Source: Methanomassiliicoccales archaeon (GTDB lineage Archaea > Thermoplasmatota > Thermoplasmata > Methanomassiliicoccales > Methanomethylophilaceae). Taken from it: a stretch of 10,158 bases of DNA. A program made the position numbers and the translations under genes. Below, in pieces: positions 1 to 6,053 of this stretch (position 1 is the first letter of the stretch; each line of letters begins with the position of its first letter). Under the pieces are notes generated by a model. The model saw nothing but the letters and a program-made list of their open reading frames with translations, did not search any database and was not told the DNA's origin. The DNA is taken from contig CAAFZG010000115.1 in NCBI GenBank assembly GCA_900767505.1, positions 1-10,158 of the forward strand. The letters are read 5' to 3'.

Positions 1-2
1 CG

Positions 3-1172
3 TACGCCGAACTGAACTCGGAGATGGCGTCCCTGAAGGAGGAGCTGTCCGCGGCCAAGGCCGAGGAGGAGCTGAGGGCGGAAGGCCTCGCACATCCCGA
101 CAGGGCATCCGTCTCCGACAGGATCGGGGCCCTGACCGAAAGGAAGGCTGAGATCACCAAAGAGCTGGACAGCGGCCGCATGCGCTTCGAGGAGTGCAGC
201 AGGAAGCTCGCATCATCCAGGAGCCTCTTGGATCACAGGCGGGCGGAGCTCGCATCTGATTCCGAGAAGCTGATGCAGCTGACAGAGGAGAGGGATGCGA
301 CCCTTCAGTCGCTGGAGATGGATGAGGACCTCTGCAGGGCCCTCCTCTCCAAAGAGGGGCAGCTCCCCGAACTGGAGGCCGAGGTCAAGGGATACGACGA
401 GCGCGTCGCATCATGCAGCAGGATCATCGACACCTATCAGAACGATATCGCCGGGCGCGAGCACGTGGATGTGGCTTCGCTGGAACAGTAGGAGGTGGAG
501 CTTTCCGATATGCAGGCAAAGATCGATTCCGAGCTGAACGAGGCAGTCGCGCTGAGGGACAGGAACTGCAGTATCGCCGCCAAGATCAGGGACCTCGACG
601 GGAAGCTGAAGGAGATCGACCGCAACGGCGGGGATCTCGTCGTCCTGTCCGATGTCGCCAACGGGAACAACCCCCTGAGGCAGGATTTCGAGTCCTTCAT
701 GCAGGCGGTGTACTTTGAGAAGGTGCTCCGCTACGCCAACATGAGGATGACCAGGATGACCGACGGAAGGTACGAGATGAAGATCAGGCAGGAGGTCAAG
801 GACAAGCGCTCGCACGGAGGCCTCGACATCAACATCATCGACCGCTACACCGGCAGGGAGAGGCCGTCGGCGACGCTTTCCGGAGGGGAATCCTTCCTTG
901 CCGCGCTGTCGCTCGCATTGGGACTCTCCGATGCGGTCCAGAGGATGAACGGCGGTCTCAGGATAGACACTCTGTTCGTCGACGAGGGATTCGGTTCGCT
1001 CGATCCGGAGGCCCTGAGGCAGGCTGTGGACGTATTGGTCCAGCTGAGCGACGGGGACAGCCTGATAGGGATAATCTCCCACGTGGAGGCTCTGAAATCC
1101 GAGATAGACAGGAAGATACTGGTCAGGCGCGCCGAGGATTCCAGCGGAAGCTCGATCCAGTTGGAATACTGA
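3..1172 (+). CDS. sbcC: SbcC-type (Rad50/SMC-like) exonuclease ATPase subunit, 5'-truncated, with in-frame TAG
   Basis: This is the C-terminal part of an SbcC ATPase, which works with SbcD (Mre11-like) nuclease on DNA ends and hairpins. The frame is open to the left edge, so the 5' end lies outside. Up to about position 640 it encodes a long charged coiled coil rich in Glu, Lys, Leu and Arg. The C-terminal ATPase lobe follows: signature LSGGES (876-893), Walker B and D-loop IDTLFVDEGFGSLD (963-1004), and the switch His in ISHVEALK (codon 1080-1082). It ends in TGA. The wording of these motifs is that of bacterial SbcC, not classical archaeal Rad50. The zinc hook and Walker A would be upstream. 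At 489-491 the frame holds TAG with no shift. Codons on both sides continue the same coiled coil, so I annotate one gene read through or recently broken. No SbcD is visible in the window. Confidence 0.88.
489..491 (+). other. In-frame amber codon within sbcC (candidate pyrrolysine site or nonsense mutation)
   Basis: TAG lies exactly in frame between LEQ and EVELSDM in the coiled-coil return arm. The reading frame is otherwise uninterrupted from position 3 to the TGA at 1170-1172. No other gene here ends in TAG, which fits an organism where UAG is seldom a stop and can be read as pyrrolysine. The alternatives are a CAG-type to TAG nonsense mutation, a sequencing error, or a true split gene. 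The pyl genes are not in this window, so decoding is inferred. Confidence 0.6.
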
Positions 1173-1206
1173 TCCCTGTTAAACCACTTAGAAACATTTT
1201 AAGAAA

Positions 1207-1222
1207 GGGGGACGAACCCCCC
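1207..1222. terminator. G/C hairpin between convergent genes, possible bidirectional terminator
   Basis: Five G residues (1207-1211) pair with C residues (1217-1221/1222) around the loop ACGAA. On the plus strand the hairpin is followed by GTTTTG. On the minus strand it is followed by TTTCTTAAAATG. It lies between the stop of sbcC (1172) and the stop of the minus-strand operon (1230), so it could end transcripts from both sides. The rest of the 57-nt gap is AT-rich with nothing else recognisable. Confidence 0.6.
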
Positions 1223-1229
1223 GTTTTGA

Positions 1230-1631
1230 TCATTCCGGTACGAATTTGAATCCGTAGTGGATGATACCGGCGTTTCCGTCGGTGTCGAGCTTGCGGAGAA
1301 CCGCCCTGACCCTGAGTCCGATCTTGACATCGTCGAGGTTGACATCGACGAGCTGACCGGTGACCATGACGCCGTCGTCCGTCTTCACGAGGACGACCGC
1401 GTAGGGCTTGATCAGGTCGTTGGCCGCGGGAGCGTCGTAGACGATGGAGAAGGAGTAGACCTCTCCCTTCCTTGCGATGGCGTACTCCTCGATCTTCCCG
1501 ATACCCGCACGGCGGCACTTGGGGCAGAAGTCGCGCCTGGGGAAGTATATGCTCCCGCAGTTGCTGCACTTGGTCCCCTTCAGGTTGTACCTTCCGGGGA
1601 TCTCCCTCCACTCTCTTGCTACAGATGACAT
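1230..1631 (-). CDS. DUF35 / Zn-ribbon OB-fold protein, bridging subunit of thiolase-HMG-CoA synthase complex
   Basis: A 133-residue protein with the usual DUF35 layout. An N-terminal helix is followed by a rubredoxin-like zinc ribbon (C22, C25, C36 and C39 in KCSNCG and FCPKC) and then a C-terminal OB-fold rich in beta strands (about residues 45-130). In archaea this family holds acetoacetyl-CoA thiolase and HMG-CoA synthase together in one complex that passes acetoacetyl-CoA between them through a shared CoA site. The gene order here, synthase-thiolase-DUF35, supports the same role. The ATG at 1629-1631 overlaps the thiolase stop in TGATG. A GGAGG (1639-1643) sits 7 nt upstream, which fixes the start and suggests translational coupling. 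It is the last gene of the operon and is followed by a hairpin. Confidence 0.93.
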   Translation of the reverse strand: MSSVAREWREIPGRYNLKGTKCSNCGSIYFPRRDFCPKCRRAGIGKIEEYAIARKGEVYSFSIVYDAPAANDLIKPYAVVLVKTDDGVMVTGQLVDVNLDDVKIGLRVRAVLRKLDTDGNAGIIHYGFKFVPE

Positions 1632-2800
1632 CAGATCGCCTCCAGGATGCTGACGGTGACCGCAGAACCGGTTCCTCCGGAGTTCTGGGCGAGTCCGTAT
1701 TTGGCGTTCTCGACCTGCCTCTTGTCGGCGGATCCCCTGAGCTGTTCGACCAGCTCGACGATCTGCGCCACACCAGTCGCTCCGATCGGGTGTCCGCGGG
1801 CCTTGAGTCCTCCGGACGTGTTGACGGTGACCTTTCCTCCTCCGAGCTGACACTCTCCGGCGAGGACGGCCTTTCCGGCCTCTCCCTTCTTGAAGAATCC
1901 GAGGTCCTGCAGGGCCATGATTCCTGATACGGTGAATGTGTCGTGCACCTCGGCGACCTGGATGTCGGCAGGTGTGATTCCGACCTGCTCGTACGCGGCC
2001 TTGGCGGCTGCGACGGTGGCGCCGTAGGATGTGATGTCGGGCCTCTGGAAGAGCGCGAGCGTGTCGCTTGCCTGCGTCACGGCGCTGACCTTGACGTAGG
2101 AGTCGGTGTACTTCTTGGCGTCCTCCAGGGGGCACAGCACCAGCGAAGCGGCTCCGTCGGAGATCGGTGCGCAGTCGAACATTCCGAGCGGGGATGCGAC
2201 GGGACCGGACCTGAGGACGGTGTCGAGTGTGATGGCCTTTCTGAACTGGGCGTTGGGGTTCAGCGCGCCGTGGAAGTGGCTGTTGACGGCGAAGGAGGCG
2301 ATCTCCTCCCTTGTTGCGATTCCGTCATGGATCATGCGCTGTGCGATCATTCCGTGGAGTCCGGCGAATGTCACTCCCATTCCGGCCTCCCACTCCGCAT
2401 CCGCGGTGGTGTCGAGGACGGAGTTGATCGAAACGTCGTCCATATCGGTCATCTTCTCGGCTCCTCCGACGAGGACGATGTCGTTCATTCCGGATGCGAC
2501 CGCCATCACGGCCTGCCTGAATGCGACTCCTCCGGATGCTCCTCCTGCCTCGACCCTTACGGCGGGCACATGGTTGGTGGCCATTCCGGAATAGTCGGCG
2601 ATGAGGGCGTCGATATGCTTCTGGTTGATGAAGCGTCCTGCGGACATGTTTCCGATGAAGATACCGTCGATCTCGTTTCCCGCGAGTCCTGCGTCTCCCA
2701 TGGCCTTGATACCGGCTTCGATGCCGATGTCCCTGAACGATTTGTTCCAGAGCTCACCGAATTTGGTGACTCCTGCTCCTATGATTGCTACATCCCTCAT
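1631..2800 (-). CDS. Archaeal SCP2-type thiolase (acetoacetyl-CoA thiolase position) lacking the nucleophilic Cys
   Basis: A 389-residue thiolase-fold protein of the archaeal acetyl-CoA acetyltransferase type. It starts MRDVAIIGAG, and its length and N-terminus match the family, so the upstream extension of the open frame is not used. By context it should condense two acetyl-CoA to acetoacetyl-CoA for HMG-CoA synthase. The two family histidines are present: H286 in EVHD and H337 in GHPIGATG. The acyl-enzyme motif, normally VExxCASG, reads VEAGGASG, so the nucleophile position is Gly87 (codon GGA, 2540-2542). Its only cysteines are C210, C223 and C317, none near the site. The usual HDCF is HDTF here. 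The rest is well conserved and full length, so this does not look like a decaying gene. Function as a standard thiolase is therefore uncertain. The stop overlaps the DUF35 start, and the gene begins 4 nt after the synthase stop. Confidence 0.9.
   Translation of the reverse strand: MRDVAIIGAGVTKFGELWNKSFRDIGIEAGIKAMGDAGLAGNEIDGIFIGNMSAGRFINQKHIDALIADYSGMATNHVPAVRVEAGGASGGVAFRQAVMAVASGMNDIVLVGGAEKMTDMDDVSINSVLDTTADAEWEAGMGVTFAGLHGMIAQRMIHDGIATREEIASFAVNSHFHGALNPNAQFRKAITLDTVLRSGPVASPLGMFDCAPISDGAASLVLCPLEDAKKYTDSYVKVSAVTQASDTLALFQRPDITSYGATVAAAKAAYEQVGITPADIQVAEVHDTFTVSGIMALQDLGFFKKGEAGKAVLAGECQLGGGKVTVNTSGGLKARGHPIGATGVAQIVELVEQLRGSADKRQVENAKYGLAQNSGGTGSAVTVSILEAI
1639..1643 (-). promoter_or_regulatory. 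Ribosome binding site of the DUF35 gene
   Basis: GGAGG on the minus strand, 7 nt before the ATG at 1631 and inside the end of the thiolase gene. It supports the chosen start and coupled translation. Confidence 0.75.
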
Positions 2801-2804
2801 TGTA

Positions 2805-3857
2805 TCACTCCGGCATGACGATCTTGCCCTTGAATTTCGCATAGAGGCCGTAATCGAGGTAGATCGGGTTCTCCATGATCTTCTCGAGGACGGGGGCGTT
2901 TTCCCTCCTGTAGTTCTTGATCTCGTCGGTGACGGTGATGTCGAAGGCATCGCTTCCGGCACCGGATCCGTACGAGGTGACGAATATCCTGTCACCGGGC
3001 TCGGCGTGGTCCAGCACGTTGGCCAGTCCGAGGGGGACGGCTCCGCTGTACGTGTTGCCTATGTTGGGCGTCAGCAGACCGTACTCGATCTGCTCGGGGG
3101 TGAATCCGAGCTGTGCGGCAACCCTGCTGGGGAACTTCCCGTTGGGCTGGTGGAATACGGCGTACTTGTAATCGGAGGGCTGTGTTCCCATGGCCTCCAG
3201 CATCATCTTGGCGGCGGATGTGATGTGCCTGAAGTAGGCGGGCTCTCCGGTGAACCTTCCTCCGTGGAGCGGGTAGGGCTGTCCCTCCCTCCTCCAGAAG
3301 TCGGGGGTGTCGGTCGTGAAACTGAGCGTCTTGTTGATCTTGGCGATGATCTTCTCGGATCCGATCAGGTAGGCCGCGCCTCCTGCGGATGCGGAGTACT
3401 CGAGCGCATCCCCGGGGGCTCCCTGGGAGGTGTCCGCTCCGATGGCGACTCCGTACTTCACCATGCCTGATCCGACGAGACCCATGCATGCCTGGATTCC
3501 GGCGGTTCCTGCCTTGCATGCGAACTCCAGGTCAGCTGCGGTCATGGCGGGCGTGGCCTCGATGGCCTCCGCGACGATAGTGGATGTGGGCTTGACTGCA
3601 TAGGGGTGGGATTCCGATCCGACGTAGATGGCGCCGATGTCCTGGGGATCGACCTCGGGGACCCTTGCCATCATGTACCTTGCAGCCTCAGTGGCGATAG
3701 TGACGACATCCTCGTCCGGCGACGGGACCGATTTCTGATAGATCATCAGTCCTTTGCCCATAGATTTCCCATCCACTCCCCAGATCCTTCCGATCTCTTC
3801 GGGTTTGATCCTGTACCTGGGGATGTAACCTCCGTAACTTACGATTCCAACATCCAT
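2805..3857 (-). CDS. Hydroxymethylglutaryl-CoA synthase (archaeal type)
   Basis: A 350-residue HMG-CoA synthase. It condenses acetyl-CoA with acetoacetyl-CoA to HMG-CoA, the entry to the mevalonate pathway for isoprenoid ether lipids. All three catalytic residues are visible: Glu82 in VGSESHPY, the nucleophile Cys114 in EFACKAGTA, and His236 in FHQPNGKFP. The length matches archaeal homologues (about 345-350). Two ATGs are adjacent. I prefer 3857-3855 because AGGAGG (3865-3870) is then 7 nt upstream, as in the next two genes, and the junction with the regulator becomes TGATG, identical to the thiolase/DUF35 junction. The ATG at 3860 would add one Met. The downstream thiolase and DUF35 genes point to the channelling complex known in methanogens. 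This is the intact enzyme of the pair. Confidence 0.96.
   Translation of the reverse strand: MDVGIVSYGGYIPRYRIKPEEIGRIWGVDGKSMGKGLMIYQKSVPSPDEDVVTIATEAARYMMARVPEVDPQDIGAIYVGSESHPYAVKPTSTIVAEAIEATPAMTAADLEFACKAGTAGIQACMGLVGSGMVKYGVAIGADTSQGAPGDALEYSASAGGAAYLIGSEKIIAKINKTLSFTTDTPDFWRREGQPYPLHGGRFTGEPAYFRHITSAAKMMLEAMGTQPSDYKYAVFHQPNGKFPSRVAAQLGFTPEQIEYGLLTPNIGNTYSGAVPLGLANVLDHAEPGDRIFVTSYGSGAGSDAFDITVTDEIKNYRRENAPVLEKIMENPIYLDYGLYAKFKGKIVMPE
2808..2811 (-). promoter_or_regulatory. Ribosome binding site of the thiolase gene
   Basis: GGAG on the minus strand, immediately before the synthase TGA (2807-2805) and 7 nt before the thiolase ATG (2800). It fixes the short start. Confidence 0.7.
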
Positions 3858-4549
3858 CATATCCCCTCCTTGAGGGATTGCATCCTGGCGACGATCTCGT
3901 CCACGCTCAGTTCGGTAGTGACCAATGGGATACCCTCGAGCCTCGCCAGCTTGACTGCCAGCGGATCGGTCTTCTCGGGTCTCACGTACACCACCATGCC
4001 GGGTGTGAGCGGATGCGCCCTGACGGCGACCATGGGTGAACGGCCGAAATGGACATTAGTGAAAATCAGGGCCCTTTCGGTGTTCCACCCGTAGATCTTA
4101 AGATAATCCTCCGAACCCAGGGACAGGATGGCCTTCACGGAATCCACTATCGTATAACCGAAGATGGATTTCGACAGGACCCTGTCGGGGTTCAGGTTCT
4201 TCCCCGTGATGGCGGAAATGAATCTCTCCACGTCGACGCCTCCGGGGAACTCGTCCATGGCCATGATGCAATCCAGTTTGAAATCCGGATTGTACCTCGA
4301 GATCACGGGCGAGCCGTTCTGTATGTCGAGTTCGATGAACGCGTCCACCATCTTCTTGACCACGTTCACTCCGGGGGACTTGCGTCTTCCGGACTCGTAG
4401 TCGCTGACGACGGAGTGGGAGACGCCCATCGCGTCGGCCAGCTGGTGCTGGGAGAGCCCGAACTCCTCCCTCCATTTCCTGATGGTCTTGCCGGGGTCCG
4501 GCGAGATGGCGATCTCGCCTGCGATCCTTTGCTTGAACTCGTCAACCAT
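3857..4549 (-). CDS. HTH transcriptional regulator (XRE-type HTH, archaeal COG1709-like)
   Basis: A 230-residue protein with an N-terminal XRE/HTH_3 domain (about residues 20-70; core LSQHQLADAMGVSHSVVSDY, then ESGRR) and a C-terminal alpha/beta region ending KLARLEGIPLVTTELSV. This matches the conserved archaeal predicted regulator family that I associate with COG1709; the assignment is from memory. It leads the mevalonate operon and overlaps the HMG-CoA synthase start by one base, so it probably regulates this operon and itself; that is inference. I chose ATG 4549 over the in-frame TTG at 4561. A TATA box at 4579-4572 lies at -30 to -23 of this ATG, giving a leaderless mRNA in which the TTG would not be transcribed. 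The C-terminal region may sense a ligand, but no ligand is evident. Confidence 0.85.
   Translation of the reverse strand: MVDEFKQRIAGEIAISPDPGKTIRKWREEFGLSQHQLADAMGVSHSVVSDYESGRRKSPGVNVVKKMVDAFIELDIQNGSPVISRYNPDFKLDCIMAMDEFPGGVDVERFISAITGKNLNPDRVLSKSIFGYTIVDSVKAILSLGSEDYLKIYGWNTERALIFTNVHFGRSPMVAVRAHPLTPGMVVYVRPEKTDPLAVKLARLEGIPLVTTELSVDEIVARMQSLKEGI
3865..3870 (-). promoter_or_regulatory. Ribosome binding site deciding the HMG-CoA synthase start
   Basis: AGGAGG on the minus strand. Spacing is 7 nt to the ATG at 3857 and 4 nt to the ATG at 3860. The 7-nt spacing matches the sites of the two following genes, so the inner ATG is favoured. Confidence 0.75.
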
Positions 4550-4571
4550 TGAGACAGACAAACTGCAGTAG

Positions 4572-4579
4572 CTATATAA
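4572..4579 (-). promoter_or_regulatory. TATA box of the mevalonate operon (leaderless)
   Basis: TTATATAG on the minus strand, 22 nt from the regulator ATG (4549) and at -30 to -23 of it. This is the usual archaeal spacing for transcription starting at or next to the ATG. The 72-nt gap to the polyphosphate kinase stop holds no other clear element, only T-rich sequence after that stop. Confidence 0.7.
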
Positions 4580-4621
4580 GAATGTCGTATGGTCTTACCG
4601 GCAATCGACGAAATAGGAAAT

Positions 4622-6001
4622 TCAGTCGAGTTCCTTCCTCAGAGTATCTCTGATGGTCCTCAGCACCTTCAGGCGGGCGTACTTTTTATCCTCAGATTCT
4701 ACAACGACCCAGGGGGCGTTCGGGGTGTTGGTGGTGGAGATCATGGTATCGACGTACTTCTCGTAAACATCCCACTTGTCCCTGTTGCGCCAGTCCTCGT
4801 CGGTGATCTTCCAGGATTTGAACGGATCCGATTCCCTTGCCTTGAAGCGCTTGAGCTGCTCGTCCGGGCTGATCTCCAGCCAGAACTTGATGATGATGCC
4901 TCCGGAATCGGAAATCATGCGCTCGAATCCCCTGATCTCGGAGGCGGACCTGCTGTATTCGGCCTCGGAGCAGAATCCCTCTATGGGCTCGACCATCATG
5001 CGCCCGTACCAGGACCTGTCGAATATCGATATGTGTCCCGATGCGGGCATATTGTTGGAGAATCTCCAAAGATACGAGTGGAGCTTCTCCTCCCCCGCGG
5101 GCGCGGAAACGGGGTTCACAGTGTATCCTCTGGGATTGAGAGCGCGTGTGAGACGCTTTATGCTCCCTCCCTTCCCGGCCGCGTCCCAGCCTTCGAACAC
5201 TATCACCAGGGACCTGTCGGAAGCGGCAAGTCTGCTCTGGAGGTTCATCACATCCTCGGAGAGCTTCTCCAATTCCGAGGAATACCCTTTGGCCTTGGAT
5301 GTGAGGTCGGCCGTCTTGCGGGGATTGACGTAGTGCCTTTCCATAACTCCGGATTCCGGCTTCGGAGGGTGGTCAAGTCTGTGGGTGACCCTTTCGATGA
5401 ACGTGTTGCAGACCATCGTCACCGTCCGGTCCAGATCGCTCACGTCGAGTATGTCCCAAGGGGCATTGGGGGTGTTGGTGGTCGCTATCATGGGCATCAC
5501 GACCTTGTCCCTCCATTTGGACGGGTCTATGTGGTCGTCCGTCAGGAACGTACCGTCCGCCTTGCGACGGGTGCCGATGGATTTCGCCACGGATTCGATG
5601 GAATCGTCGTCCACGTTGAGGAAGATCTTTACAACAACGGTCCCGGAGTTGGAGAGATATCTTTCAAAGACCCTGCAGATTGTCTCCGCATCCTCGTTCC
5701 GGCCTCCTTTGGAGACGACAAGCGAATACCAGGACCTGTCGTAGATGGCGATCTGACCGTCGGCGGGCTCCCTTGCGAGATAGCGGAGCATCATGTCCGG
5801 AGAGGAGATCTCCTCGGGGATGAAGTGGCTGTAGCGCACCCCTCTAGGATCGAGCATGTTCATGAACATGTTGATCACGCGTCCCATTATCCTTCCGCTG
5901 CGCCCTTCGAAAACGACCAGCACGCGTTTCCTCTCGTCGACGATCCTGCGCTGGAGCGCTACCATCGTGTCCACAATCTCATCCGGTATGGAGGATGCCA
6001 T
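4622..6001 (-). CDS. Tandem-domain polyphosphate kinase 2 (polyphosphate:AMP phosphotransferase type)
   Basis: A 459-residue protein with two PPK2 domains. PPK2 enzymes move phosphate between polyphosphate and nucleotides, and two-domain members (for example Pseudomonas aeruginosa PA3455) phosphorylate AMP to ADP. The C-terminal domain has an intact Walker A, FEGWDAAGKGG (269-279), and Walker B, FDRSWYGR (327-334). The N-terminal domain keeps the fold and YDRSWYSL (87-94), but its Walker A reads FEGRSGRIMGR (31-41), without the Lys, so it is probably inactive. Both domains repeat ATTNTPNAPW or STTNTPNAPW, confirming an ancient duplication. The ATG at 6001 has an AT box at -29 to -22, consistent with a leaderless transcript. 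The role is probably nucleotide or polyphosphate balance. No other polyphosphate gene is in the window. It is co-directional with the mevalonate operon, which has its own promoter. Confidence 0.93.
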   Translation of the reverse strand: MASSIPDEIVDTMVALQRRIVDERKRVLVVFEGRSGRIMGRVINMFMNMLDPRGVRYSHFIPEEISSPDMMLRYLAREPADGQIAIYDRSWYSLVVSKGGRNEDAETICRVFERYLSNSGTVVVKIFLNVDDDSIESVAKSIGTRRKADGTFLTDDHIDPSKWRDKVVMPMIATTNTPNAPWDILDVSDLDRTVTMVCNTFIERVTHRLDHPPKPESGVMERHYVNPRKTADLTSKAKGYSSELEKLSEDVMNLQSRLAASDRSLVIVFEGWDAAGKGGSIKRLTRALNPRGYTVNPVSAPAGEEKLHSYLWRFSNNMPASGHISIFDRSWYGRMMVEPIEGFCSEAEYSRSASEIRGFERMISDSGGIIIKFWLEISPDEQLKRFKARESDPFKSWKITDEDWRNRDKWDVYEKYVDTMISTTNTPNAPWVVVESEDKKYARLKVLRTIRDTLRKELD

Positions 6002-6022
6002 GGGACGAGTATCATCCGCACG

Positions 6023-6030
6023 TTATTATA
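6023..6030. promoter_or_regulatory. Shared bidirectional TATA-like box for PPK2 and the IMPase-family gene
   Basis: TTATTATA (plus) reads TATAATAA on the minus strand. On the plus strand it lies at -31 to -24 of GTG 6054. On the minus strand it lies at -29 to -22 of ATG 6001. The gaps are 23 and 21 nt, near-symmetric, and both fit leaderless starts. No second AT-rich box is seen in the 52-nt gap between the two starts. Confidence 0.6.
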
Positions 6031-6053
6031 CAGATTCCGTCAGTCGAGGTCAC

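Noticed and set aside
492..545. A pyrrolysine insertion (PYLIS-like) hairpin after the TAG
   Set aside because: Only a 3-bp stem (GGA/TCC) could be found just downstream, which is not meaningful, and such elements are not considered strictly required for UAG decoding in archaea.
411..1082. A 223-codon minus-strand open frame opposite sbcC
   Set aside because: It is a shadow of the GC-rich sbcC frame. Its peptide resembles no family, and sbcC motifs on the plus strand explain the sequence.
2801..2995. N-terminal extension of the thiolase frame (65 codons)
   Set aside because: It overlaps the HMG-CoA synthase gene in another frame, looks like shadow sequence, and the family starts at MRDVAIIG, where a ribosome binding site is present.
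4550..4561. TTG at 4561 as the start of the HTH regulator
   Set aside because: The TATA box at 4579-4572 puts the expected transcription start at about 4549, the ATG, so the TTG would not be in the mRNA.
6000..6053. ATG at 6000 as the IMPase start
   Set aside because: It overlaps the PPK2 start on the opposite strand (CCATGG), lies upstream of the TATA-like box, and adds residues beyond the family's usual N-terminus.
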